Positions 1 through 12,783 of a stretch of 63,461 nt of DNA are shown here, one piece after another; position 1 is the first letter of the stretch; the number at the start of each line of letters is the position of its first letter. Source of the DNA: Lingula anatina (taxonomy: Eukaryota; Brachiopoda; Lingulata; Lingulida; Lingulidae). The notes under the pieces are model-generated. The model saw only the letters and a list, made by a program, of their open reading frames with translations. It did no database searches and was not told the DNA's origin. The position numbers and the translations under genes are program-made. The stretch is taken from positions 366,624 through 430,084 of the forward strand of contig NW_019775407.1 in assembly GCF_001039355.2 (NCBI RefSeq), written 5' to 3'.

Positions 1-580
1 TGAAAATTTAATTTTTCACATATTGGCATTTTCAAGGTGTGACTTTAAAGTTCCATGATCCTGAAGACTTTTGCTTGTCACATTTTCTGAATGTCCATGT
101 TACTAATATTTTATTAATAACATTTGATTGTCATTATGCTGTTAAACATTATGTTATGTTGCATCAAAATTTGAAGAAACCCCTATTTTGTGCACTGCTC
201 CTATGATGACCATTTAAGGGAAATCATGTCACTTACTGTTCTCAAACTTACAGGAAAGAAACATGGGTCTAACATACAGCTTCAATAGGCAACACAGTCT
301 GTTTGGTAGATTTTTCTGGCAATTTAACAGTTTTTTGTGAAAATTTCATTTTTCACTTATTTGCATCTTTATTTTCTGTTTTTTTTGTCTGTACATTTGA
401 CAGCTTTGCTGCCTTGTTTTTGCATCATGATAGACTAGTGCAGATGTCTAGGGTCTTTTTATGTGGGGTTCTTAGGTTTATACACCCAGTTAAACCATCA
501 TTTGGCAATTTTAGAACACCCCCATACTAACCAAACGATCAACATATTCAATAAGTAATTAGATTATTGTATCATTGTAG
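1..580 (+). other. PCID2 intron, no coding exon seen
   Basis: AT-rich sequence ending in an acceptor (TTGTAG at 575-580). The open frame at 303-530 has no similarity I recognise and no splice logic, so I treat it as chance. The missing first PCID2 exon was looked for here and not found. Confidence 0.6.
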
Positions 581-1123
581 GTTGAAGAGTCAATTAATGC
601 AAAGGATGGCTTGTTGCTTGGGGTAAGGAATATTTGTTGAGTACACTCTAGTTTATACAATCATAACATAAACACATAATGATGTCAGACAGACTTGGTT
701 TGGTTTTGTTAAATTATTAAAGTTATAATGTACATATTAAAACTATTGACACTCATTAAACCCGTGTATTTGGATAGTTTGTTTTTATGTTTATTTTAGA
801 TAGCTGCTTGATAATATGCTCATTTTTAATCTCTAGTTAATAATAATAAATCCTAAAAAACATACAGCACCAAGGGAAAGAATGTCCTTGAGTATTGCAC
901 CCCAAACTTAACATCCTATTTCTATTTTGAACATTTTAGGAGATGCTGAAACAAATTTTAACTGTCTTTACAGGAGCTGCTTTCTTTCAAGCATCCACAC
1001 ATTGCGAACTCGCGACTACAGCTGGAGAGACCAGAAGCACCTTGTGAACGCTTCTTTGAACAACCTTGGGATGAGTTAGTAGCTGCACATCTAAGGTTGG
1101 GCTTAAAATATGGTACTAGTGAA

Positions 1124-1174
<51 letters not shown>

Positions 1175-2748
1175 AAAAGTAAACCACAAAAGGTCTGTTT
1201 AAAAACCATCTACACTTGTCATGAAGCTTTCCTCTCTGAGTTATTTTTCTGACTTTTATACTGTTGCCATTAAGTTACACATTTTAAACACTAGATTTTC
1301 TTTTCATAACTGTAACTCTATGGTCATCGTTTAAGTTTGAACTTTTTAGAATTGTGTAGGGTTTTCCTATGAAAAAAACTCACATGTTTCTTAATTTATC
1401 CATTTTAAAGATTTCTTTTTTACTCTTGCAGGTGTACATGGGCGGTGGCCAACCATGACTTTGTGGAAGCATATGGCTGCCAGTCACATGCTGTCTCATA
1501 TCCTTTACAAGTGTTATAGTCATGTTATCAATACTTGTATTTGTAAGATTAATATTTATGTGTGTGTGTGTGGGGGGGGGGGGGTGTTAACATTTAGATA
1601 ACTGATTTCATACTTGATAACTCAGTTGATTGTTTCGGAAAAGGAGAAGGGGTATTTATTAATGCAAAATCCCCCAGAGCCAGTTTTCTGTTAAATCCCA
1701 ATGTTGTCATATACAACTTATTTATTCATTCTGTTTGTAATATTCTTTAGATATGTTTGTAAGATAATTTTGTGAATTATGGTTTGAATGACTGAAATTC
1801 ATGTTCATCAGCTGTCATTTAGTTAGAAACAAACAAAAGAAAAATTGTTGTCTTCTTTCCCTTAACAAAATATTTACAACCTTCAACAAGATATTTCAAG
1901 CTCAGAAAGATGAGAATTGGAGTCTCCCTGTCATGTATGCTGTCTGCCTGGACCTCCGGCTGTTTGCCAACAGTGTAAGGCCAAATTCCCATAGACACCA
2001 TCGGTCTAGGTGGATTGATTCAACTTTGTGGGGACTTTTGCTGATTGCAATCAGCGTAACTGAATGACATGCCTCTTGTTTCTTATGTACTCAAATAATC
2101 ATCAGCTTTTTTGTAACAACTCAATGTCAGGAGGGGGCATGTTAGTCAAAAAAGCTGATTGCACTCAGCAAGAGTCCCCACATAGTTTGATCTGTCTATG
2201 TAGACAGATGGAATGGGGGCTAAGTAGTAACACCTAGCCAAAAATTAATATTAGATTAGATTGTTTTCCATGGAAAAGATGAGTGGACAATATTTGAGTT
2301 TTTTCTTTACGCTTGCTGACAAGTTTATGTAGTTCAAACATTATTAGCTTAAGGCCGAACAGAGTGTATGCCTTCAATAAGTGAGTACTGTAATTCTTAT
2401 TTCCTGTTAGATGATTGGGCAACCACACATAAACTTTCATAAAACATATAACAATCTTTGAACTATATCTACACCAAGTTGATGAAAAAAATTTTAAGTT
2501 GTAATTGCTGTGTGGAAATATTAAAAATCAAAAACAAAAATTAAATATGTCTGGACATAGAACAATAAGTTGCTCTATGGATATCATTTTGCTTATATTT
2601 ATTTCATTTCTAAATCTTAGCTTTTTTATGAAATTCTAGGCTGACATCCAGTTGTTGAAAAGGGGGCGTGGCAAGCCTGGGGACATGCTGGAGAAAGCTG
2701 CAGAACTCTTGATGCAGATCTTCAGAGTGTGTGCTAGTGACAAGTCAG

Positions 2749-2793
<45 letters not shown>

Positions 2794-5700
2794 TAGAGTT
2801 TTTTCAAACCATGCTCCACACTCATCTTGGTGGTGTATACATATGTATAGGCTTGATAATTAAAATTCCATCAAACATCTTGAATCCTCCAACATCATAT
2901 GAGAATTGGTTTGACAAAATATTCACACTCAGAGTGCAGATATAAGCTCATGTACAACTTAATTAATTGAAGGAGGTATAGTTTAAAGTTCTTTTATGGT
3001 TGATCGAGTGATTAATTCCCTTGCCATGTTGACTTTATTAGTCATATAACAAGTGGTTTATATGTGTTACTGAAAATCCACACTCCATCCACAAATGCCT
3101 TGCATTTTCAGTCGTGCTGCAGTAGAAGATTCTAAAAAGTGGGGAATGTTAAATATAGTCAATCAGCTGTTTAAGATATACTTCAAGGTTAGCAAGTTCA
3201 GCATACAATTATTAAAACATGCCCAGCATGTTTATTTTGTTTTAATATATACATAAAATATAAATTAATGGTTTTCAATTTAAATTCTCTCATACAATGA
3301 AGAACTTAAAGCACCATATTTTTACAGTCAAATGGAATCTTTTTCAATGTCGGCCATTTTTCAACACAGAAATGCCCAATTTGTTATGTAAAACTTGCTA
3401 CATTTGCTAAGGGTGGAAAGGAAATGTTTTTACAGATAAATAAACTCCACCTGTGCAAACCCCTCATCCGTGCTATAGAGAGTTTACCAATCAGGGACAG
3501 GTTCAGTATTTCACAGATGATCACATTCCGGTATTATGTGGGAAGGAAAGCCATGTTTGACAGTGATTTCAAAACGGGTAACAATCATATTTTAATTGAA
3601 TGTGGGACAAGCAATTTTTAGATTAAAAAAAAATCGTCTTTGACAAATACTATCAAGAAGAGCAATGTTTGGTATTGACTTCAAAATGTTTAAAAATTCT
3701 ATTCTTTTTAAATAGGAAGAGGGGATTGTGTTGTTGAAAAAGTAAAGGTGTATAACAGGGATTATAAAGGGCAAACAATATTACTTAAAATAGTGGAAAA
3801 AAACTTTTTTTTGACATTATCTGTTTGCCGCTTGCATAAAGTGTTGCTTTATCCTGAAGCTTAGGTGCAGTTGATGCTATTTTTTAAATATTTCATTTTG
3901 TTGATATTATTATTCTTTCTTCTGCAGCTGAGGAATATTTAACTTTCGCATTTGAGAGGTGCCACCAGTCTGCCAAGAGAAACAAAAGACTCATCCTCAT
4001 TTATTTGTTATCTGTGAAGATGCTTCTGGTAAGCTGGGTAGAATGAAGTAAACTGGAGCAATTAATTGGCATAATGAATGCAAGACTGCTTGTACTATCA
4101 AAATCACAAGTTTCATCCTAGATTTGCTTTGCTGTGAAAACATAAAATACAGCTTCTGTGATTTTTTCTTAAATTAACTTTCTGCTTTAGTGAATAAAAC
4201 ATTTTCCAGCCAAAGCATTCTGTGAAAAAATGTATACTAGTATATTCATACATTCCTCTAAAACAATCAACAGCACAGTTTTTATATTGAAATATCATTC
4301 AGTAATATATCTCAAACGGGTTAATAAAACTAAAAAGTAAGCCTATTTGCATCCATTTCAGGGTCACATGCCAAAGATTGAGCTTTTGTTGAAGTATGAT
4401 CTCCTCCAGTTTGCTGATGTGGTGAAGGCCGTCAAGTAAGTCAGTTGAGTAAACGGGATCATCTTTGCATATGGAGACATCCTATTCCATGTTTATTATA
4501 TGCTTTTGACATAGAAACTGTGCTTAGTCTTCAATTTTGATTTATTAAAAAACATTAATGCTTATCGAAAAGTCTGTATTTATTTTTAGGTCAAATCATT
4601 GGTAAATGATTGAACGGGTTTCATTATTTATTATTACTTTTCGGTCCAATGACAACTTTCATTTTGCTTTTTGCAAACATTTTCATAATATATTTAAATA
4701 AACTGGTTATTTGTTTAGCAGAATATTTTTATTAAATTTCTTCGATATTCTGTAGCATTAAAATTCACTATGAATTCAATTTACTTATCTTATTCGCAAA
4801 AATCAATTTTAGAGCTGGCAATCTTCTGAAACTCACAGAAGCCATGCAGAAACATGAGGTGTTTTTTATCAAGTGTGGTGTTTACCTGATACTGGAAAAA
4901 CTAAAGATCATAACATACAGGAATCTTTTCAAGAAAGTGTGAGTATTGTGATTTTGCTCAATTTTTCTGAAAATATATCGGTGTTACAGATGGAGCTTTT
5001 CTATTTTGCATATGTGGTGAACACAGTTTTTTTAATTTCATTATTTTTGTTTCATTTGAGAACACAACTTTGACACAGCACATCTTGAAAATCTGAGTAT
5101 AATTTGATAGATTAAAACATGGCTGTGCAGTGCAAAACCACCTATTGAAAAATGAAAATGTTATATATTGATATTATGAAGAGATGATATTTTCTTGTTT
5201 TTTCAGTTACCTTATCCTCAAAACACATCAGCTGCCAGTAGATGCTTTTGTGGTGGCTCTTAGAATGATGCAGGTGAGGGTTTCTCAGACTTTCCTCCTG
5301 TTTGTGTGCGTGGGGGTCTTTTTACATGTTGCCTTGTCAGCATCTTTGCCAAACAATAGAACTTAAACGCATCTCTGTCTGCATTAATTTAGACACTTTG
5401 CTCGAGAGGAAAATATGGTGACAGGATGGTTATATGAGAGTTTTGATCAGAACATTATCTTTTTTGTTGTGATTGTCCTTAAGATAAAGTAATGAAGACT
5501 ATATCTGTGTGCAATGAAGATCTCATGAAATGTGAATGTGGAGCTGTTGTTGTTGTTGTTTTAGGTGGAGGACATTGATAATGATGAAGCTCAGTGTATA
5601 CTAGCCAACTTGATTTATGAGGTAAGTAACATTATTAACTTTTTTTTTGCTTTTAACGAGCATTGAGAAATAATACCTTGATATGTTCTGTTACTGTTTT

Positions 5701-6045
5701 ACTTTGGAAAAAACTGTTGAATTCATTCCTTAAATTTAGGCGAAAAAACATTTTACTTGATATTGAATTTGTGTTCATTGTTTAAGGTTATTTTTTATAA
5801 TAATATCTGAAGCATAATTTTTGTCACCTTTAGAAGACCTCGGACATTTGTATTCCCTGTGGACCATGGCATGCAAATATTGCAGAATTTTTCTTGAAGA
5901 AACACAACCTTACACTTGTTACTTGTTTATCTTGACAATTGTCATTTGTTTGCAGGGTAAAATCAAGGGCTATATATCCCACCAGCACCAGAAAGTCGTC
6001 GTCAGCAAACAGAATCCATTTCCACCACTCTCATCATTAACATGA
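581..6045 (+). CDS. PCID2: PCID2, PCI-domain protein of the TREX-2 mRNA export complex (5' exon outside window)
   Basis: Exons: 581-622, 974-1095, 1432-1510, 1891-1974, 2640-2743, 3112-3187, 3436-3577, 3928-4028, 4362-4435, 4813-4938, 5207-5273, 5565-5621, 5956-6045. All junctions are GT-AG and all phases agree. They give 387 residues; vertebrate PCID2 has about 399, so only the first ~12 residues (the MAHITINQYLQQ exon) are missing, upstream of the window. Recognisable stretches include [55 protein letters not shown], and the C-terminal [19 protein letters not shown] in the winged-helix half of the PCI domain. The family partners GANP/Sac3 and DSS1/Sem1 at nuclear pores, in mRNA export. Exon 4's donor carries a transposon (see 1979-2220). 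The exon 4 acceptor (AAG at 1888-1890) has a weak pyrimidine tract but is fixed by frame and homology. Confidence 0.95.
1122..1176. repeat. (AAAT)n microsatellite in a PCID2 intron
   Basis: Uninterrupted tetranucleotide repeat about 27 bases after the exon donor at 1096. It makes a spurious minus-strand open frame (958-1209). Confidence 0.95.
1558..1584. repeat. (GT)n followed by a poly-G run
   Basis: A short GT microsatellite runs directly into about 13 consecutive G residues within PCID2 intron 3. Confidence 0.9.
1979..2220. mobile_element. Palindromic PIF/Harbinger-like MITE (family P) inserted in the PCID2 exon-4 splice donor
   Basis: 242 bp with long terminal inverted repeats: the left end starts GGCCAAATTCCC and the right end, reverse-complemented, starts GCCCCCATTCC. 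Both arms contain TTGTGGGGACT/TATGTGGGGACT and CTGATTGCAATCAGC-type blocks. It is flanked by the 3-bp direct repeat TAA (1976-1978 and 2221-2223). TAA/TTA duplication and GG-starting ends are features of PIF/Harbinger elements. The left TAA is donor positions +2 to +4, so the present donor reads GTAAGG. Removing the element and one TAA restores GTAAGTAG, a consensus donor. No transposase; non-autonomous. Confidence 0.88.
2750..2793. repeat. (AAT)n microsatellite after PCID2 exon 5
   Basis: Trinucleotide repeat beginning 6 bases after the donor at 2744-2745. It yields a fake poly-Asn reading frame continuing from the exon. Confidence 0.95.
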
Positions 6046-6780
6046 TTGGATATCAGGATCACCATCATGCAGATATTGTTACCGAATATGGGCTCTCCTT
6101 TGTCACGTGACCATATATGGGGAGGCTTTTGATGAGACATACCAAATATGGGCACTCTCCCTGTCAACACGACAATATATATGGAGGAGATTTCCACTAA
6201 CAAGAACATTAGTGGGGACTGTCATGAAGATACACGAAATATAGACAGATCTCCAAAAAATGATGATCTTATCTCATGTGGAGACAGTTATTGAGATTAG
6301 TCTTAAGTTACAATGATCAAATATGGTAGTTGAATCAGTCTCATACAGTGACAGCCTTTTAATAGGCAATTAAATGTGAAAGTTTGTGTAACAAATTTGA
6401 ACAGGGCGGAGGTGATTTTTGCATCAAGAATTTGGAATGCTCTTTGAACATGTCAGTGCTTTGTGGGAGGACAATATGTGAAAAGACACATGCAGAAAAT
6501 TTCATAAGAAGTTGCTTTAAACCTGGAAATGTAGGAAAGGGCGAATCACAAATCTAAGATATCTGATCACATCCAAGATCACTTGAAGTGGTCAGATGGA
6601 TCAAGTAATTTTTACATCAAAAACAATCTCTGCTTAGGATAAGTATCTCATTAAAATTCAAGTAAGGATTTTTACTCACTTTGCCAAATGTGATTCTTAA
6701 GGAAGAAATGTTTGGAGAATCGTGTTTGTATTATGATGCATACTGAAAATTCAACAATAAACACATGGAATATCTCCAGT
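6046..6780 (+). other. PCID2 3' UTR with an internal tandem duplication
   Basis: Sequence between the PCID2 stop and a polyadenylation signal. At about 6080-6235 a 70-75 bp segment containing an AATATGGGC...CTC block and an ATATATGG/ATGGAGGAG block is present in at least two diverged copies. Nothing coding is visible. Confidence 0.6.
6756..6761 (+). terminator. PCID2 polyadenylation signal AATAAA
   Basis: First canonical AATAAA after the stop at 6045, giving a roughly 0.7-kb 3' UTR. Cleavage would be near 6775-6790. An inference from motif and position only. Confidence 0.6.
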
Positions 6781-8139
6781 TTATTGTTTATTTATTGTAA
6801 CCTTTATTTGTTAACCATAACACTGACACAATTCTGCCCCAATAAGTGATGTGTGTAGAGTTAAATGTTCCAACAAAAATATAATATCAAAACTCCAGAC
6901 ATGATTTTCCCAGTAATTTAATCAGAAACCTGATCCTTTTTTCTTGGCAGTTTTCCACCTTTAACAGCCCACAGACCCCCTGTCACAAGGCCACTGAGCC
7001 ACTTTTTTTCCAACAAATCAAAACCATGTGTGTACATTGTATCTCCATTCAACTTGATTGTGTAAGTAATAAGATCACAGTAAGTTGACTTAGAAAATGC
7101 TGATGTTAAAACGTTGCCAGAGATGATTGCTTGTGCCCAAAATCTGATATTAACTTGGTTCTCTCACTTAAAATCCAACCATATATTTCTTGACTGACAT
7201 ACATGTACCTCAACCATAAATATCACAGTTTCAAAGCAAGTGAAATATCCTATCCCTGCTTTTCTTCAATGCAGGCAAGCTCTACATTTGTAACTATGAA
7301 AATTTGGCCCAAAAAGACCATTTGAGCTATGTCAAGACACTTTTTACACACTCCCCTCATAAAACTCCACTAAGTCTAATAACACTGCCACATTCCACAC
7401 ATATTTTAGAAACAATAACAAACCTCCATTTCTTTTCTATATTCCCATTTGGGTACAACCCCAATACATTTAACATGTTGTCAATAAAACTTACTGTTTT
7501 GGAACAATATTTCTTCAATTAGGACCCCCCCCCTTTCCTTTTTGTGTACATACACCCCAACCAGTGGGACAGGGAAATAATGTGAATGCCATGATCATAG
7601 ACATACTAAGACAAAACTTAGAACCAGTTTAGGACTAGAATGTGTCACTAGATTTTTATTTGAAAAAGATAGATCTTAGGCTCTAAATTTTACTGGAGGG
7701 TATTAATGCAGAGAGAGGTGAGTAGAGAAATATGGGTTAATTGAAAAGTTTTGGGCCTGAACTAGATGCAAATGTTACATGTATTTTTCAGTGCTTTTTG
7801 TTGAGTGCACTTTTATAATAGAATTTTCACCAACAAATGATTAGACCCACTTGATCTGGTAATATTTGCAGATGGTAATTTTTTTTCTACAAATTTAAAA
7901 GGTGTTCCATTACAGGTTCATCATCAATCTGCTCGCCTTATCACTCGTTTTTGACCCAAACCAGTTCCAGTCTAAGTTAAATCTGAACACACCTGACAAT
8001 TCTCCCATGTAAGTTTCAGTCTAAGTTATATCTAAACACACCTTCAAGCCAATACCCTGGTAGGTAATAATTCCTATAGGCTACCTCAAATATTCATGTA
8101 TATTAAAATATATACTAAAATATACACTATCAAAACATT
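6781..8139. other. Convergent intergenic region between PCID2 and MPI
   Basis: No coding exon recognised; small open frames such as 7304-7522 look like chance. About 7965-8045 holds a two-copy direct repeat of roughly 50 bp around CAGTCTAAGTT. The distal part should include the MPI 3' UTR; an AATAAA on the minus strand at 7655-7660 could end it. Confidence 0.5.
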
Positions 8140-11100
8140 CTATATGCCACAATATGCCCTGAACATGAGTATATCTGATCCTTTCAGAGTAAGCTGCACC
8201 TCTTGGTTGGCTGCTATGAACAGCACAGTTCCCCTCTGTAGCTGAACGGCCTTGTCTCCTAGAGTTTGGTTCTTTCCCTCTGCCTCTCCCTTTATAACTA
8301 GAACAATGCTGGCACTATCCATACTTGGGATGGTGTACTCTTTGATATCTTGGGAGAGCTGGAAGGCGTAGAGCATTAAAACGAATTATTCACTAAGATG
8401 TGATGAAAATTATAATATAAAATTTGATTCAAGAAATCAGATAACTACAAATTCAATGTTTGGATAGGCTGACCTAAGTTTATATTTGCATCCTAAATAC
8501 AGTTTATTTCACTGCCATTCTTGCATTAACATACACAAACACACACACTGACAAACATACTGGTAAACTGCAAACATACTATTATTAACTTCATACACAC
8601 CTCATATTTATCCACAGCAAAATCAGGTATATTTGGTTGGTAGTGTGTGATGTTGCCGTCTTTGCTATCCTTCATGCTGTCAAACAGGTTTTCTTTGGCA
8701 GACTTTGGTTCATAGATAAGCATGTCACACAGTGTAGGAACATCTTTAAATTTTGGGGTAAGGCCAGCCCGTACTACATTGTCTGAGCATGCCATACACT
8801 CGATACAATCTGAAATATAAAATGGTATGATGAATACAACTTCTTCAAATTGCTGTTATAATCAAGCTTCTTCCCTTAAAAAGAGAACTGCTTTCTCATA
8901 GCCATGTATGAATAACATAAAGGATAACAACTCTTCATTTTGGTGGGAAAAGTGCCGAAAACGGACTTCCCTTTGTTAAACAATGAATTTCAAATACTTA
9001 CTGTGCATACTGGGATAATGAATCCATTCCGACATTAAAGGTTAGTTGATTGACTAATGAGATTATTACAGATTGTGGCAACCTATGAAGGTCCATGTCA
9101 TCCAATGGCAAGCACAGATTTAAGAATAATTGTTACAACCTCCTTTTTGGTGGTAAAATAAAATTCATTATATTTCTTTGTGTTGTTTACTATGTATTTA
9201 TTACAGAATTTCGAATCTCATTTGAAGAGATATTCTCCCTTAAAGTAAGAAAATGTACATGAATTAAAATATATATATTTTATTTAACTCTACCTCCTTT
9301 GAGGTAAGCATGGGGCAGGTTAGCTTCCAGGAACATGGACTCCCCAGGCTGTAGATTCATAATGTTGAGGAAGTAGATACAGAAACAGCCCACGTCTCCT
9401 GGAAACTCCTGGTTCAGACGTAACAACAGTTCTCCTTCCACATCACTCACATCTTCTTTGGCAGCAACTGGTGCAGAAAGTAACAAATGTTAGTGTGTAT
9501 TGAGACGGAATATAAGTAAACTGCTCAGTTAAAATATACATGTTTTACTATAGTATGGCTTTACACTGAAATATGATGAAATAACATTACTGAGAAGGAA
9601 TATAGGCAAACTGCTCCAATAAAATATAAATGTTTTACTATAGTACAGTTTTACTCTGAAATAACATTTGTACATGTGTTCAAACAAATTAAATAAACAA
9701 TCTTCAGACTTTTTGATAGTGACTAGTGTAAAAAGTGATAAATGTTAGTGTGTATTTAGAAGGAATATAAACAAACTGCTCATTTAAGATATTATGCATG
9801 ATTGTATACTGAAACATGTTCAAATCAGTGACGAAGTAACATTTGTAGATATGATCAAACAAATAAATGGAATTAAATTTAGACATTTTGATAGTCTGAA
9901 CCACATATTCACCTCTCCCCTGAACCTTGCTAATAAGTGCCTGTAAGTTTGTCTCTACGATCTTGGGGTCACATGACATCAGCGCAGTGAATGCCTGTTT
10001 CAGAGCAGCCTGTTGTGCTTTCCCAGACGAGGCTGAGATAACTCCCTGTGCGTTCTCCAAGCCTATCACTGACTGGAGCTCTGGGATTGCTGAAATACAA
10101 GAAAACTAAACTGATCAGATTTCACTGTTTCTAGACAATAGATGCTGATGTGCAGACCTGTGTATTTCTCAGTCCATACTGACAAGCACCCTGGGTTTGC
10201 TGGATTAAAAAAATGAATAATTCTGTGTGTGTTTGTGGAGGGGGGGGGGGGGGGGTAGTGCATTTTCTTACCATATTTACTGTAAGTGGTGATTGTTCTG
10301 GTTACAAAATATTTCATTTAACCTGATTTTTTCTACATCAGTTTATGTTATCAATTTATAACTACCTGGTATAACAGTGTGTTACAGCTTAGATTCTCTC
10401 TACTTTGTGTAAAATTCTACACTTGTGATTTCTCACCTTTTAAAAACTTAACCAATTCCTCTATGGGCCTAAAACCACACATGCCTTGGAAGGGAGTCAG
10501 TGCTATTGCTATCTCTGGCTTGTGGTTGGGATCAGGATACCTGTCTGGGTGGTCTTTGTGCAGCTGTTCAGCATGGGACTGGAGGTCAGAGGTCAATACA
10601 AGTCATTTCAAGGTTAACAAAGGTCACTGTTGACATTAAATTATCACTTGAATATTAATGTTCAGATAGGTAAAATACTGCTGCAGCATTAAAAAAGAAT
10701 AGAAAAAATAATATCGATAATAAGAAGAAAATGGGTTATGCAAAATATGTGCACTATACAGACAATTAAATTTAAATATTCCAAAACAGTCATCTCTGAG
10801 AGTAAAAAAAAAAGTACTTGAAATTATTTCACTCTTTCAGTTATCAAGTGGACAATCATACCTTGTTTGGATGTGCCTGTATTGATAAGGACATGTTCAC
10901 TGAGAGGACTTTGAAGAGATATGGAAGTTGACCTTGAAATTTGTCCTTGACCTTGGACCCTAGGTCATCCTGGTTCTTTGCCACCCACTGTGCCAGTGTG
11001 GTGTTATCCATGTTGGGTGTGTCTAGAATGCATGGCCCCTTGTGGTGTGTGCCCATCCATAGCTGTAAGTAAATCATCATATCAATCAAATTTTCAAATA

Positions 11101-12783
11101 TTTTATGTTACATTATTAAATGGTCCCATTCTGTATTTTTGTTACCATGAAAGCAACTTTTGCAACAGAGGCTGGGGTAGCGCTAACACTCGCCAATGTA
11201 GCCAAATGCTAAAACTGGCCTTAATTGGCTTAAGAAAACGGGCTTGATTTTACTTTATTTAGTCAATTTATAACCATTTTGATAACAAATTGACAAAAAA
11301 ATGGTGATTTGGCTAAGTGAAAAAAATTGCTAGCGCTACCCCAGAGAGGACATTATGAATAAGTTCTGGCAGACATGCCTGATGTCATACTGTCTTACCC
11401 TTTCCCAGAGGTCTTTTTTTTTTTTTTTCATTTTTTTTTTCAAAAAAATTTCAGAGGACATACTGTAGTAAACAAATGTGCACAGAATGACCAGAAAAAT
11501 TACTGTAAATATCTCACAAAAAAAAAACAAAAAAACAAACAAACAAAATAAATAAATAAAAATAAAAAAAAACTCTTTGTGACCCTGATGGAACATAATA
11601 CATACCTCAGCATATGTAGTCTTGTCATCTAATTTGAAGTCTGAATTTCCACTGAGGGACAGTTTGGCTACCTCACTGTCCTTCCCCACTTTACCCCAGT
11701 GGTAGGTCTGCACTGGACATTTCAGTGGGAATACTGCAGGAAAATATAAAATGGGAAATGTAACAATTGTTATGGAATATCATGACTATATCATATCCTT
11801 TTAATTGCACTTCATGTATTAAACATTAAGATTGTAAAACAAATATGAGAAGTGTATTAAAATGAAAGTCTATAAATTGAAATAATTTACTTTGGTGAGG
11901 ATACTTATAAGAAAAAAAAACATCAGAAGCCAAGTAAAATACTTAAATACAAGATAAATACAAATGTGAAACATTCTGTTGAAAATATTGTAAGAAAAAA
12001 ATGGATATATCCTTTACACTTTCAATTTGATTTCAGAAAGTACTTATACTATATTTCTAATAACAGACTCAAAAAGTATTGTAAAATACAGGTTTGCTTC
12101 TTGATGTTTCATATCTTTGCAAGATCAGCTGTATATCAGAGAATATTTGTCTGAGACTCTTGCTCATGTTGCAGACTCATAAATGACTAAGGTTTGAATC
12201 AAACTTATAAGAAATGTTGCTTCATGCCATTTATTGTGAACCTTTACTGTATTGTAATCTGACCTAAGAAAGGACACTTATTTGTGTGCACTGGACTCTA
12301 CAGATATGGGTGAGCGCATCATAATAAATGGCATACCTTGCTGCTTCAACACTACAAAGCTGTCTTCATTAATGTTTAATCAGCTGACAAACGAGTAAAA
12401 TTTCAACTGACGCGAGAATTACACAGTGAGAGCAATATGATTCTGACTTATAAACATTGATCGGCAGCAGATCCATAACAAAATATGCACAAAATATGAT
12501 GTTCTTTATGATTGCCACTGTCAACTTTTTAACTAACTCACAAATGAAGCACGGATAACGGTATTTGGCTTGGGATCATCAGTGGGCATTCGAAATTATC
12601 AACTTGTTATGAGCAAAATTTCTAAAATGTTACAATGAACTACTACGATTTTGAACCCAAGCTTGCCTCACACAAAACACATGGTGACAAATACAGACAA
12701 AATATCTAGATAACGCTTTCCATGGTGACAAAAAGTGCATTTAAATTCCCCCGCCCCCTTTTTTTACCTTTCGGGTTTGACAT
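8140..12783 (-). CDS. MPI: Mannose-6-phosphate isomerase (type I, zinc-dependent)
   Basis: Eight exons, read high to low: 12768-12783, 11606-11733, 10862-11062, 10437-10578, 9913-10089, 9294-9467, 8601-8809, 8140-8358. Phases agree; the product is 421 residues, against 423 in human. The enzyme interconverts fructose-6-phosphate and mannose-6-phosphate in the cytosol, feeding GDP-mannose for glycosylation. Seen: TYHWGKVG near the N-terminus; SIQAHPNK with the Gln and His zinc ligands; [10 protein letters not shown] with the Glu ligand; [13 protein letters not shown] with the last His ligand; and [15 protein letters not shown] with the active-site Arg. The start (ATGTCAAACCCG) lies in a 16-base coding exon joined in phase 1 to a residue run beginning VFPLKCPVQ. 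The exon 6 acceptor is CACCAG at 9468-9473. Confidence 0.96.
9466..9900. repeat. Diverged tandem duplication in MPI intron 5
   Basis: A block containing AAATGTTAGTGTGTATT and GAATATAA.TAAACTGCTC occurs near 9485 and 9743, with a shorter copy near 9594 (GAAGGAATATAGGCAAACTGCTC). The second full copy also carries a decayed echo of the exon 6 acceptor region (GACTAGTGTAAAAAGTGA against AACTGGTGCAGAAAGTAA). It looks like local duplication of the intron edge. Confidence 0.75.
10240..10255. repeat. Poly-G run in an MPI intron
   Basis: About 16 consecutive G bases following a short GT-rich stretch. Length is likely unreliable in an assembly. Confidence 0.85.
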
